DNA of 64,000 nt from Planococcus sp. MB-3u-03 (GCF_002833405.1 NZ_CP025135.1:2709501-2773500); one strand, 5' to 3'; counted from the first letter of the stretch, positions 34,659 to 43,891 are shown. Program-made: numbers and translations. Notes: generated from the letters alone by a model not told the origin.

Positions 34659-35934
34659 CTATGCGCTTATGGCAGCTCTTTTTTCATATAAATGGAACAT
34701 CCATAGATAAACGAATCCGCTCAACACCGCGAATGCCCCAAGGATGATAAATGTCCAGCCGAACCCGAACCAGGCAGTCATCGGGATGGAGACCGGCGCA
34801 ATCATCCGGCCAATCGTATAGCGCAGGCTCGCCGCGGCGAAATACTGGCCGCGCATCGATTCGGGCGCAAGTTTGGAAATGAAGCTCTGCTGCAGCCCGA
34901 CAATCATCAATTCAGCGAATGTGAAGACCGCCATCGCCACGAAGAACATCCAAAACCATGATGTCATCGGGAAAATCGCCATCGACAATCCAAACAACAT
35001 GGCCGAGAAGAAGAACACCCATTTCTCGGGGAACTTGGTCATCCAACGCGTAATGACGACTGTCAGAAGTGCCACAATCAAGCCATTCTCCGCAAGCAGG
35101 ATACCGAAAGACGTTTCCCCGGTCACCGACCATTCACGACCCAGGAAGTCCAGGATCGTTTGGCGGTCAATCGTTTCCTTCAAGTAGACCGGGATGACAA
35201 GGTCCAGTTGCATGAAGGTCTGCGCTCCCAATACTCCCGCTACGACAAACAATAAAAAGACACGGTCTTTCAAGATGATGCCGTAATCCTTCACTTGCGA
35301 AAGCAATGTGCGCCTCTCCATCCAGTCGCTCCCCTTCTTTCCATTTATCCATAACTTCAGCCGATAAGGTCTCTTCAGTGTACAGGCGCAATAATAGCCC
35401 GAGCAGCATCGAAATGATGGCAACTGCCAACAGCAACTCGAAACGATAAGAGAAAAACAGCACAGCACCGAATAAAGGGCCGATAACGACGGCAATATTC
35501 AAGGTCGTATAGAACACCGCAAATACATCGCTCCGGTATTTTTCAGGAATGACGTCCGCAATCATCGCCTGGCTCGCTGGCCAGTACAAGGAACCGCACA
35601 TGCCGGCCAGCGTGAACGCCACGAAACTGAGTTCGGGCGAACTGAGCCACGGCGAGTTTGCCGCAGCGAACAGCAAGAACGCAAAACCCTGTGCCACAGC
35701 AGCGGACACGAGCATTCGCTTGCGCCCGAAACGGTCAGCAAAATAGCCGCCAAATAAATTGGCAGCTACGGAAAACATTTGGGAGACGATCAACAATAGC
35801 CCCGCCAGCCCTTTCCCGAACTCTTCGGCAAAATAAATCGCCAAGAACGGGAATACCATCCAAAAACTTGTATTCATGAAAAACTCGCCCACCAGCCGGA
35901 CTTTCAGACTGCGGTTCCAATCCCTGATCTTCAT
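34659..35934 (-). pseudogene. MFS transporter split by a 1-base insertion
   Basis: The N-terminal half reads from 35934 (MKIRDWNRSLKVRLVGEFF; GGYFADRFGRKRMLVSA is the MFS signature) to about 35334. The C-terminal half continues in another frame (DWMERRTLLSQVKDYGIIL, then six helices) to 34659. Removing one C from the CCCC run at 35331-35334 joins them into one 12-helix protein of about 424 residues. Such multidrug-type permeases are common in Bacillales; the substrate is unknown. The insertion may be a sequencing error. Confidence 0.82.
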
Positions 35935-35965
35935 CTATATTTCCTCACTTCTGCGTCTATCTTCA

Positions 35966-38092
35966 TCACACCAGTTCAAGCAATTGATATTGCAGGCAAA
36001 TTTCCAATAGAAATTCTTTATGCTCTTTGGCAAACTGGATGCCGACTTTCTCGTCGTCCAACTCCGTAATCCGCCCATTCCCGAAGACGCGATGGCGAAT
36101 TTGCGCCCCCACCTGCAATTCCTCTGTGGAACTGACAGCGTCCGGGTTGTGCGGCACTGTAATTTTCGTTTTCGGCGCTTTCGTTGCGGAACGGTTGAAC
36201 GTTTCCGCTTTCTTCATTTTCGGCAAGGCGATGCGCCGCACTTCTTCCACAAAGCGCGACTCCTTGTCGTAACTGAGCAATTCCAGATGGCGTTTCGCCC
36301 TTGTCATGCCAACATAGAACAAGCGCCTGGCTTCCTCCAGCAAAGCGGGATCATCGGCGTCTTCTTCTGTTGGCACAATCCCTTCGACTAAATCGATCAA
36401 ATAGACCCGGTCAAACTCCAAGCCTTTTGAGCTGTGCAGCGTGGACAATGTCAGCATATCATCGGCCTTTTCGGTTTTCGCCTGCCTTGTCACTTCCTCG
36501 AGCTGTTTCAAGCGTTTCGCAAAAGCCATCATCGTGGGAAGCGGTTCGGCGATTTGTTCGAGCGTGCTGAGGATCTGCTGCAAATAATCGAGCTTCATAC
36601 CGAATTTCTCTGCGCGGCTCTTGAGCATCTGGTCGTAGCCCATATCGCGGCGAATTGCCTGGATCACTTTCAAAGGCTTCATGTCCTTCAATGCGTCCAT
36701 CGATCTGCGCTGTTCCGTAATAATCCGCAGCTGGTAATCCTTCATCGTGATGGCCAAAGTGATTTCTTCGAAAGCATGCCGCTTTGTCGGCTGCATCCTC
36801 CCCAATTGCTTAAGCTGGGACGCCGACCAATAGGCGTTCGTCTTCGAAGCGACTTTGGAGTATAAATCCACCCGCTCCGGGCGCAAACTGAAACGCATGA
36901 AGTTTAGGATGTCCTGGACGATCCAATGGCTGAAAAAGCGGTTGTCCGCATCTTTCATATAGAAAGGGATGCCGAGGCGGTCCAGCTCATCCATCAATAA
37001 AGTTGACGAAGAGTTATTGCGGTACAGAATTGCAACATTTCCGTATTCCTCGAGAGCGGAAAGTTCTTTCAACAGATACTTCAGCTGCGCTTCTTGGGAA
37101 GCAAGGCGGCGAATGACGATCGGTCCGCCTTCCGGCCTGTCGGTGAACATGTTTTTATCATGACGCAGTTTATTGGCCTTGATGAATTGATTGGCTGTAC
37201 TGACGATAGTGCCGGATGAGCGGTAATTGCGTTCCATCTTCATGATGTAGGCATCCGGGTACACTTGGCGGAATTTGAGCAAATAGCTTGGCTCCGCCGC
37301 CCGCCACGTGTAAATCGACTGGTCGTCATCCGCCACGACACATAGATTGCGATGGTTTTCGACCAGCTTTTCAACGATGGCGTGCTGGACCATGGAAGTG
37401 TCCTGGCTTTCATCGGTCATGACGTAATCCCAGCGTTTCTGATACTTCGACAGCAGTTTGCGGTCTGTGTCCAATGCTTCAAAAGCGATCGTCAGCATAT
37501 CATCGAAATCGACGAGCCGCGGTTCGTGGTTTTCTTTGAACTCTTCGTAGACCGTCAAAATATCGATGGCACCCGGGAATGGTTCATCAAGTGTTTTCCA
37601 CTTTCTTTTCGGCACCATCTTGTTTTTCACGAAACTGATGAACGACACCAATTCCTCCAATTGGTCGTCGGTGATCGGCTCGTCATTCTCACGGGCATAA
37701 ATATCCTTCAATAAGCGTTTTTGTTGAGGCGGTTCGAGTCGCCGCCCTCGATCATCAAGTAATCGCCGGCAGATAAGTATTCCTGGTGATTTGAAAAGCC
37801 AGGCTGTGTATAGTCGAAAGTCCACCGGCGCAAGGCCTGGAAAGAACCGCGCATAGCGTTCCAGCATATCGGTTGCCGATGCCCGGCTGAACGTGATGGC
37901 TTTGATGCGCTTCGGCTGGACGCCCTTTTCCTCGATCAAATAGCCGATCCGCATGATCATGGTTGTCGTTTTCCCGGAACCGGGACATGCGAGAAGCAAT
38001 AGCGGCCCTTCTGTCTTGGTCACCGCTTTTTTCTGTATTTTATTCAGCTCGACTCCGAGCTCTTGTTTTTTCCGTTCAAAAAAATCGCTCAT
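35966..38092 (-). CDS. UvrD/PcrA-like superfamily 1 helicase with a scrambled segment
   Basis: A 708-codon SF1A helicase: Walker A LLLACPGSGKTTTMIMR, motif II MTDESQDTSMVQHAI, motif III VADDDQSIYTWRAA, motif IV MERNYRSSGTIV, motif V LSTLHSSKGLEFDRVYLID, motif VI FYVGMTRAKRHL, and a C-terminal Tudor-like PcrA domain (GAQIRHRVFGNGRI). Between 37819 and 37718 about 30 residues are frame-shifted: three single-base losses cancel out, hiding the expected STIHSLAFQITRNTYL (motif Ia region), which is found in another frame. ATG 38092 follows AAAAAGGAG. Confidence 0.85.
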   Translation of the reverse strand: MSDFFERKKQELGVELNKIQKKAVTKTEGPLLLLACPGSGKTTTMIMRIGYLIEEKGVQPKRIKAITFSRASATDMLERYARFFPGLAPVDFRLYTAWLFKSPGILICRRLLDDRGRRLEPPQQKRLLKDIYARENDEPITDDQLEELVSFISFVKNKMVPKRKWKTLDEPFPGAIDILTVYEEFKENHEPRLVDFDDMLTIAFEALDTDRKLLSKYQKRWDYVMTDESQDTSMVQHAIVEKLVENHRNLCVVADDDQSIYTWRAAEPSYLLKFRQVYPDAYIMKMERNYRSSGTIVSTANQFIKANKLRHDKNMFTDRPEGGPIVIRRLASQEAQLKYLLKELSALEEYGNVAILYRNNSSSTLLMDELDRLGIPFYMKDADNRFFSHWIVQDILNFMRFSLRPERVDLYSKVASKTNAYWSASQLKQLGRMQPTKRHAFEEITLAITMKDYQLRIITEQRRSMDALKDMKPLKVIQAIRRDMGYDQMLKSRAEKFGMKLDYLQQILSTLEQIAEPLPTMMAFAKRLKQLEEVTRQAKTEKADDMLTLSTLHSSKGLEFDRVYLIDLVEGIVPTEEDADDPALLEEARRLFYVGMTRAKRHLELLSYDKESRFVEEVRRIALPKMKKAETFNRSATKAPKTKITVPHNPDAVSSTEELQVGAQIRHRVFGNGRITELDDEKVGIQFAKEHKEFLLEICLQYQLLELV

Positions 38093-38137
38093 GGTAGACT
38101 CCTTTTTGCGTGGCAATCTCTTTCATGATAGCACAAA

Positions 38138-38162
38138 AGCAGGCCCATTTAAGCGGCCTGCT
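38138..38162 (-). terminator. terminator after the 57-residue protein gene
   Basis: On the minus strand AGCAGGCC-loop-GGCCTGCT is followed by TTTG. It sits between the small gene and the helicase. Confidence 0.75.
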
Positions 38163-38168
38163 TTCCGT

Positions 38169-38342
38169 TCAAATAAAATTGCGTTCATGGGGTTTGGCGG
38201 GGTCGCCTGTTTGGCGCTTGTCTTTTCTAGTCGCCAGATCTTCATGGACACGCTCTTTTTCGTCCTGTGCTTTGCTCGTGCGGTTCGCCCCGATCCTTCT
38301 CGGGTCAGATGATTGCAGATCGCTGTTCTTTTGATCGCTCAT
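38169..38342 (-). CDS. small hydrophilic protein, 57 residues
   Basis: An open frame from ATG 38342 with GGAAGGG upstream encodes a very charged protein (MSDQKNSDLQSSDPRRIGAN, DEKERVHEDLATRKDKRQTG) with no hydrophobic segment. It lies 15 bases after the YwbE-like gene and ends at a terminator, so it is probably the second gene of that unit. Similar small Arg/Asp-rich proteins are common in Bacillales as stress or spore-related accessories. I recognise no named family. Confidence 0.65.
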   Translation of the reverse strand: MSDQKNSDLQSSDPRRIGANRTSKAQDEKERVHEDLATRKDKRQTGDPAKPHERNFI

Positions 38343-38357
38343 GCAAATCCCTTCCTT

Positions 38358-38558
38358 TCACTTGCCGTCCAGAATTTCACAAACACGGCCGACTTGCCCA
38401 TCCTCGAGGCGCACTTTAATGCCGTGAGGATGCGTCGCGGAGTTCGTCAATAAATCCTTGACGACGCCTTTCGTTTTCTTGCCGGTCCGCTGGTCTTTTT
38501 TCAAGATCACGTTCACTTCAAGCCCTGGCTTTACATCGCTTCTTTTTTTCCCGTCCAT
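38358..38558 (-). CDS. YwbE family protein
   Basis: A 66-residue protein. GLEVNVILKKDQRTGKKTKGVVKDLLTNSATHPHGIKVRL matches Bacillus YwbE (DUF2196) nearly along its length. It is predicted to form a small beta barrel. ATG 38558 is 7 bases from GGAGGG; the ATG two codons upstream is too close. Function unknown. Confidence 0.88.
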   Translation of the reverse strand: MDGKKRSDVKPGLEVNVILKKDQRTGKKTKGVVKDLLTNSATHPHGIKVRLEDGQVGRVCEILDGK

Positions 38559-38611
38559 CTTCATCCCTCCAAGCTTGCTTCCATTATAATCGAATTACCC
38601 TGGCCATACAA

Positions 38612-38640
38612 AAAAGCGGAGGGAAGGCCCCTCCGCTTTT
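38612..38640 (-). terminator. terminator of the GSP17M/YsnF gene
   Basis: AAAAGCGGAGG pairs with CCTCCGCTTTT; on the minus strand it is followed by T residues. Confidence 0.85.
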
Positions 38641-38652
38641 CATCCAGCTTGC

Positions 38653-39765
38653 TTATAATCTGTCGCGGTCTGTACGGTCTGTACGGTCTGTACGGTCTTT
38701 GCGGTCAAATTCGTCTTCTTCAACCAAGTCGCCGTCTTTATGGATGTCAGCTTGTTCTTTACGGACTGTTTCACTGACATGTTCTGTATCCTGTACTTTG
38801 TTTTTCCCGATGGAAATTTCTTCAGATACTACATCTTTCTTCGTCACGTCTACACGCTCTTCGGAAACCGGTACGTGAATATCTTCGCCTTCCGTATAGT
38901 TATGCGTGCCAGTCGTTTCTTCATTCACCGGGCGGCGCTCCACATATACTTCCTCACGCTCCACCGGCACTTCAAGTGTCTGCTCTTCCTCGACGACATG
39001 CTTGTCGACATGGACTTCGCCCGTTTGGACGCGTTCTTTATTGACTTGCAAACGCTCTTCATGCAAACGCAGGCGTTCTTCTTCAGATCCTGCACGTTCC
39101 AAGTCGCGGTCGATATCTTCGACTGTGCGGTTGCGGTTCGTTACATCATCATTGAAATCCGAAGTTGCACGGTGAGTGCCTGCCGCATGGGCGTCAGTTG
39201 TAGTGCGGTCTTCCGCTCCCAGGCCAAATCCTGTACCGCGCTCTTTGTCGACGCCGGCCGTTTCGGAGCCGAGTGCGTCGCGCTCTGTGTTGTACGCCAT
39301 GTCATTGCTTTCATTTGTATCTACAGTCAAGCCATCACGTGCCACTGCCGAGTTGTCGACTTTCGTAGTACTTGTCGTGCTGTCGACATTGCCGTAGCTT
39401 GTGTTATCGTAAGGCGCTGCCCCTTCATAGTTCGCGCCGAACTCGCGGTCGACGAACAAGAGGATCTTGCCGTTTTGCACTTCGTTATAGTAGCGGTCTG
39501 CTTCCGCTTCGTCTACACCCATATTGGAGAAGGCTTCACGCGTCGGTTCATTGCCTGATAGGAAGCCCATGAATTTATCCATCCAATTGCCTTCAGATGA
39601 TTTATAATCCACGTCTGTTCTTCCGCGTACCATTGAAATCTGGTCTTCGTTGCGGGCCATCACGTACATGTCTTCTTCACGTGAGCCTTGCGCTTTCATG
39701 TCTTCGATTTTTTTCAGTACTTCTGTTTCTGTGTCGAATGTTCCCATGAATTTATTGTTAGCCAT
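38653..39765 (-). CDS. general stress protein with GSP17M and YsnF/AvaK (DUF2382) domains
   Basis: A 370-residue protein. Residues 1-95 resemble general stress protein 17M/YflT (FMGTFDTETEVLKKIEDMKAQG). A low-complexity Thr/Asp-rich linker follows, then a DUF2382 domain of about 120 residues with repeated VEREEVYVERRPV and VPVSEERVDVTKK. The C-terminus ends in tandem Thr-Asp-Arg repeats. A consensus SigB promoter lies 52 bases upstream. ATG 39765 follows GGAGG. Both domains are known from stress-induced proteins of unknown biochemical role. Confidence 0.85.
   Translation of the reverse strand: MANNKFMGTFDTETEVLKKIEDMKAQGSREEDMYVMARNEDQISMVRGRTDVDYKSSEGNWMDKFMGFLSGNEPTREAFSNMGVDEAEADRYYNEVQNGKILLFVDREFGANYEGAAPYDNTSYGNVDSTTSTTKVDNSAVARDGLTVDTNESNDMAYNTERDALGSETAGVDKERGTGFGLGAEDRTTTDAHAAGTHRATSDFNDDVTNRNRTVEDIDRDLERAGSEEERLRLHEERLQVNKERVQTGEVHVDKHVVEEEQTLEVPVEREEVYVERRPVNEETTGTHNYTEGEDIHVPVSEERVDVTKKDVVSEEISIGKNKVQDTEHVSETVRKEQADIHKDGDLVEEDEFDRKDRTDRTDRTDRDRL
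38667..38697 (-). repeat. 9-base tandem repeat encoding Thr-Asp-Arg
   Basis: GGTCTGTAC occurs three times in a row, then a partial copy, at the 3' end of the stress protein gene. Repeat length is a multiple of three, so copy number can change without shifting the frame. Confidence 0.75.
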
Positions 39766-39816
39766 TTCAAATTCCTCCATTTTTTTGAGAAGTTTTTTTG
39801 CTTTCTAGTCTTGAAA

Positions 39817-39841
39817 ATACCCCTCAGTTATGTTATTAAAC
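39817..39841 (-). promoter_or_regulatory. consensus SigB promoter
   Basis: On the minus strand GTTTAA (39836-39841) and GGGTAT (39817-39822) are 13 bases apart, a perfect match to the SigB consensus, 52 bases before the stress protein ATG. Confidence 0.85.
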
Positions 39842-39889
39842 ATATTCGGTTCGAAATGTGCCAAAATACTACTTTTCCACCATATTTTA

Positions 39890-41938
39890 TCAAACTTCCC
39901 GAGTCCAGTGGCGGTGCGCTGTGATTGCCTCGATAAAGCTATCTGCGAATCCTTTCATGGAATCATCCGTGACGACTCCCGGTTCGCCGGTGTAGCCATT
40001 GGCATCCAGCCATTTCTTGCCTTCATGTGTTGCACCGATCGGCTTGAAGTGCCCGAACGCTTCCGTTACATAATAAGCGGTGTTCCGGGCGAACTTCTTG
40101 CTGACATCGGGGCCGCCTACTGCATAGATGGCGTCGAACAATACCGGGTCCGCTGTCGTGAAGGTATGGTCGATTTTCAGTTGTTTGCCGTTTCCTGCAT
40201 CCAGCTTGCCTTGCTTCTCGCTGATGATTTCATATTGAAGGCCTTTGGATTCAAGCTGCTCCAATACTTCCATGACTTCCTTGCCGTTGAAGTCAGGGGC
40301 TACGATGACGCCAACCTTGCGCGTCTTGGCTGACTTAACCGTATTTTCCTGGCTTAACGCAGGTGATTTTTTGCTCGTATCGGTATTTCCTGTCTCAGGG
40401 GCTTTGACGCCGATGTTGGCAGCAATTTCCTGTGCCAGCTTGAGATTGACGTTCGCATACATGTCCACGATCTGTTGGCGGATATCGATGCTGTCGCATT
40501 TGCCGAGCTCGAAGCTGAACGCTTCGATGATATGTTGTTTTTCCGCATCGCTCATGCTGTTCCAGAACATCGTGGCTTGCGAGAAGTGGTCTTTAAAGCT
40601 TTCACTGCGCTTGCGCACTTTGCGGCCTTCCACTTTTTCCTGGTAATGGGCATACCCGCCTTCCGCTTCGCTGACAGGCGCCGGCGTGTTATTGGTGAAG
40701 GAGCTCTTCTGATAGGATACTTTCCCTTTATTGATGGTTTGGCGGCCATAGCCATCGCGCTGGTTATTGTGGAACGGGCAAACGCCTCGGTTGATCGGCA
40801 ATTCATGGAAATTCGGCCCGCCCAGGCGGATCAATTGTGTATCCGTATAGGAGAACAGCCGCCCTTGAAGAAGCGGGTCGTTCGAGAAATCGATTCCTGG
40901 GACCACATGGCCTGGATGGAATGCGACTTGCTCGGTTTCCGCAAAGACGTTATCGACATTGCGGTTCAAGGTCATCTTGCCGATGATCTGGATCGGAATC
41001 TCTTCCTGCGGCCACATTTTTGTCGCATCGAGCAAATCGAAATCGAACTTATGCTCATCCTCTTCCGGAACGATCTGGACGCCCAATTCATATTCCGGAT
41101 AATCGCCGCTTTCGATGGCTTCATGCAGGTCAGCCCGGTGGAAGTCGGGGTTTTTCCCGTTGATCTTCTGGGCTTCATCCCATACGAGCGAATGGACACC
41201 GAGCGTGGATTTCCACGTGAATTTCACGAAATGGGATTTTCCTTCGGCATTGATGAAACGGAATGCATGGACGCCGAATCCATCCATTGTCCGGAAGCTC
41301 CTCGGAATGGCGCGGTCAGACATCGTCCACATGACCATATGGGCTGCTTCCTGGTTGTTCGCGACAAAATCCCAGAACGTATCATGGGCTGTCGCAGCCT
41401 GCGGAATTTCATTATGCGGCTCGGGCTTGAATGCATGGACCAAGTCCGGGAACTTGATCGCATCCTGGATAAAGAAGACCGGGATGTTATTGCCGACTAA
41501 ATCGTAATTGCCTTCCTCCGTGTAGAACTTCGTCGCAAAGCCGCGCGCGTCCCGCACCGTCTCTGCTGAACCGCGTGATCCCGCTACGGTTGAAAAACGG
41601 ACGAAGACCGGCGTTTTCTTGCCTTTTTTCGACAAAAACTTCGCTTTCGTCAAATGCTCGAGCGACTCATAAGCTTCGAATTCACCGTGTGCCGCGAATC
41701 CGCGCGCATGGACCACGCGCTCTGGAATGCGCTCATGGTCGAAATGGGTCATTTTTTCCCGGAAATGAAAGTCCTCCATCAACGTCGGCCCGCGTTCACC
41801 CGCTTTTAAGGAAAATTCATCCTCCGATAGTTTCAACCCTTGATTCGTCGTCAAATCCTTGCCGCTGTCATCTGAACGGTACTGCTCCAATTGCTCGTTC
41901 TTGCTGTTTTCATCGACTTTTTTCGGATCTTGTGCCAT
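39890..41938 (-). CDS. katE: large-subunit monofunctional catalase (HPII/KatE type)
   Basis: A 682-residue catalase with the large-clade C-terminal flavodoxin-like domain (KVGVIVAPDFNGKEVMEVLEQ onward). The catalytic His is in RVVHARGFAAHG (His78), the Asn in YDLVGNNIPVFF, and the heme Tyr in GRLFSYTDTQLIRLG. ATG 41938 follows AGGAGTGG. It breaks down hydrogen peroxide in the cytoplasm. A SigB-like promoter upstream fits the SigB dependence of Bacillus KatE. Confidence 0.95.
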   Translation of the reverse strand: MAQDPKKVDENSKNEQLEQYRSDDSGKDLTTNQGLKLSEDEFSLKAGERGPTLMEDFHFREKMTHFDHERIPERVVHARGFAAHGEFEAYESLEHLTKAKFLSKKGKKTPVFVRFSTVAGSRGSAETVRDARGFATKFYTEEGNYDLVGNNIPVFFIQDAIKFPDLVHAFKPEPHNEIPQAATAHDTFWDFVANNQEAAHMVMWTMSDRAIPRSFRTMDGFGVHAFRFINAEGKSHFVKFTWKSTLGVHSLVWDEAQKINGKNPDFHRADLHEAIESGDYPEYELGVQIVPEEDEHKFDFDLLDATKMWPQEEIPIQIIGKMTLNRNVDNVFAETEQVAFHPGHVVPGIDFSNDPLLQGRLFSYTDTQLIRLGGPNFHELPINRGVCPFHNNQRDGYGRQTINKGKVSYQKSSFTNNTPAPVSEAEGGYAHYQEKVEGRKVRKRSESFKDHFSQATMFWNSMSDAEKQHIIEAFSFELGKCDSIDIRQQIVDMYANVNLKLAQEIAANIGVKAPETGNTDTSKKSPALSQENTVKSAKTRKVGVIVAPDFNGKEVMEVLEQLESKGLQYEIISEKQGKLDAGNGKQLKIDHTFTTADPVLFDAIYAVGGPDVSKKFARNTAYYVTEAFGHFKPIGATHEGKKWLDANGYTGEPGVVTDDSMKGFADSFIEAITAHRHWTREV

Positions 41939-41979
41939 TTTTCCACTCCTCATCTTTTTATGTATCCCTTAGTCTTTCT

Positions 41980-42003
41980 GTACCCCCTATCCAAACCGGA
42001 AAC
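41980..42003 (-). promoter_or_regulatory. SigB-like promoter of katE
   Basis: On the minus strand GTTTCC (41998-42003) and GGGTAC (41980-41985) are 12 bases apart, 42 bases before the catalase ATG. Confidence 0.5.
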
Positions 42004-42035
42004 AAATAAATAGAAAAATCGAAAAAAACCATGAT

Positions 42036-42072
42036 AAAAGGCCTTGCAGTGAAATAGATTCACTGCAAGGCC
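42036..42072 (-). terminator. terminator of glsA
   Basis: GGCCTTGCAGTGAA pairs with TTCACTGCAAGGCC, followed on the minus strand by TTTTATC. Confidence 0.9.
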
Positions 42073-42094
42073 CTGCACGGTTTTGGTATTTTTA

Positions 42095-43066
42095 TCAAAA
42101 AATGCTTAAATCCCACTCTTTTGAAATTTGCCGGAGCATCATTGTGCCGGCTGCGCTGTTCCCTTGAACATCAATCGCCGGGCCATAAACGCCGATCCCC
42201 GCTCCTGCGCGGAATTCATAGGTTTGCGAATGGAGCTTGGGTGGAACGGCCGCCATGATGCCGCCTGAAACGCCGCTTTTCGCCGGAATGCCGACATGCG
42301 CAGCGAAATTCCCGGATGAATTATACATGCCGCAAGTGACCATCAATACTTTCGTCACCTGTGCGATTTCTTCGGAAAAATGCTTCACTTTCGTGATCGG
42401 GTTGTAGCCGTCATAGGCAAGGATCAAACCGAGAAGCGCCAGGTCTTTCACTGACACTTTGATGGCGCATTGACTGATGTAGATGTCGAGTGCTTCTTCC
42501 ACTTCAAGTTCCAGGAAGTTCGCTTCCTTCAAATAATAAGCAAGTGCCCGGTTGCGGTGAGAAGTGCCCCATTCCGAATCATAGACTTCCTTGTCGATCT
42601 CGATCGGGTGGCCAAGCAGTTCTTCAAGAAACCCTTTTAAATAGTCGAACTTCTTCTGTGCATTCTGTCCCGGCAGCAAAGAAGAAATCGTGATGGCTCC
42701 TGCATTGATGAACGGGTTGAACGGCTTGTTCGGCCGGTGGATTTCAAATGGCACGATGGAGTTGAATGCTTCACCTGTTGGCTCCACGTCCACCCGTTCC
42801 AATACGAACTCCAAACCGTAATGGCAACTGAGCGCAACAAACGTCAGTGCTTTGGATATGCTCTGCAGGGTGAACTCGGCGTCGGTGTCCCCCGCACAAT
42901 AATAATGGCCATCTTCATCGATCATGCAAATCCCTAGTTTGCCCGGGTCGACTTTTCCCAAGGCAGGTATGTACTGGGCCGTGGTGCCGAGAACGGCATG
43001 CCCTTTGTTTTCTTTCACCCAAGCTTCAAGTTGCTCGGTGATGCGCGGATTGTTTTGCACCGCCAT
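42095..43066 (-). CDS. glsA: glutaminase
   Basis: A 323-residue serine-dependent glutaminase. The SxxK catalytic pair is in QSISKALTF (Ser69, Lys72). NPFINAGAIT, the Tyr in AYYLKEANF and SGVSGGIMAAVP are family hallmarks. It hydrolyses glutamine to glutamate and ammonia. It appears monocistronic with its own terminator. Confidence 0.95.
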   Translation of the reverse strand: MAVQNNPRITEQLEAWVKENKGHAVLGTTAQYIPALGKVDPGKLGICMIDEDGHYYCAGDTDAEFTLQSISKALTFVALSCHYGLEFVLERVDVEPTGEAFNSIVPFEIHRPNKPFNPFINAGAITISSLLPGQNAQKKFDYLKGFLEELLGHPIEIDKEVYDSEWGTSHRNRALAYYLKEANFLELEVEEALDIYISQCAIKVSVKDLALLGLILAYDGYNPITKVKHFSEEIAQVTKVLMVTCGMYNSSGNFAAHVGIPAKSGVSGGIMAAVPPKLHSQTYEFRAGAGIGVYGPAIDVQGNSAAGTMMLRQISKEWDLSIF

Positions 43067-43149
43067 CCCTCCTCCAGTTCGTTTTCATTAATCATGACCG
43101 AAGCATGTCGTGGTTGTCAAAGCATGCGGAACGAAATCAGGCTCAAAAA

Positions 43150-43177
43150 AAAACTCCCCCAGAGCCGGAGGAGTTTT
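43150..43177 (-). terminator. terminator of the MhqD-like gene
   Basis: AAACTCCCCC and GGAGGAGTTT form the stem; on the minus strand it ends in a long T run. Confidence 0.8.
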
Positions 43178-43179
43178 AT

Positions 43180-43785
43180 TTACCCTTTTTCGTACCAAGC
43201 TTTAGCTGCAACCAATTCGTCCATCGTCAGCTGGTGCCCGTTATTTTCCCAATGCAGGCTCACTTCTGCGCCTGCTCCACTCAGCAGCTTTTCCAGATCT
43301 TCCGATTCTTCTTTCGGGCAAATCGGGTCGTTCGTCCCCGCGGCGATAAAGACGCGGGTGCCATCCAAATTCGGCAATTCCTTATTGCGGTCCGGTACCA
43401 TCGGGTGGTGCAAAATCGCTGATTTCAATGAATCTTCGTACGAGAACAACAGGTTCGCGGCAATGTTTGCGCCATTCGAATAGCCGAGCGCAATGACATT
43501 ATTGCGGTCAAAGCCGTATTCATCGGCTGCCTGGCCGATAAACTGATGCAATTCTTCTGTCCGTTCGCGCAAATCTTCCATATCGAACACGCCTTCAGAC
43601 AAGCGTTTGAAAAAACGTGGCATGCCGTTTTCCGACACATTCCCGCGAACGCTCAGCACGCCTGCTTCCGGATCGATATGCCCTGCTGCCGGCAATAAGT
43701 CCGTTTCTGTTCCACCTGTTCCGTGCAACAGCAGGAATGTCGGCTTGGACGCATCCGCTGGTGGGTTGTAAATATGTTTCATCAT
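43180..43785 (-). CDS. mhqD: MhqD-like carboxylesterase/phospholipase (alpha/beta hydrolase)
   Basis: About 201 residues of the carboxylesterase 2 family: FLLLHGTGGTETDL, the nucleophile elbow ALGYSNGANIA, an Asp in AAGTNDPICP and a His in NNGHQLTMDE. Bacillus MhqD and related enzymes are induced by quinones under MhqR control. An MhqR-like dyad sits 21 bases upstream of this start. ATG 43785 is 7 bases from GGGAGG. Confidence 0.82.
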   Translation of the reverse strand: MMKHIYNPPADASKPTFLLLHGTGGTETDLLPAAGHIDPEAGVLSVRGNVSENGMPRFFKRLSEGVFDMEDLRERTEELHQFIGQAADEYGFDRNNVIALGYSNGANIAANLLFSYEDSLKSAILHHPMVPDRNKELPNLDGTRVFIAAGTNDPICPKEESEDLEKLLSGAGAEVSLHWENNGHQLTMDELVAAKAWYEKG

Positions 43786-43805
43786 GTAAAAACCTCCCAT
43801 TTATA

Positions 43806-43825
43806 TTATCTTTAATTCGAGATAA
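43806..43825. promoter_or_regulatory. MhqR-like operator upstream of mhqD
   Basis: TTATCTTTAA-TTCGAGATAA is a 20-base dyad matching the MhqR-box pattern (TATCTCGAATTCGAGATA) apart from two central bases. Confidence 0.7.
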
Positions 43826-43863
43826 TAACATCATATCATATCCACCTTACGCTTCCAAATCAA

Positions 43864-43891
43864 AAAGCCTGCGGAATCTTCCACAGGCTTT
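43864..43891 (-). terminator. terminator of hslO
   Basis: AAAGCCTGTGGAA-loop-CCGCAGGCTTTTT on the minus strand. Confidence 0.85.

Noticed and set aside
38653..39765. Plus-strand open frames of up to 272 codons and apparent repeats, considered as a CRISPR-like array
   Set aside because: The repeats are short, adjacent, multiples of three and code for a low-complexity stress protein; there are no spacers.
40475..41500. 341-codon plus-strand open frame
   Set aside because: Antisense to katE, no protein family features.
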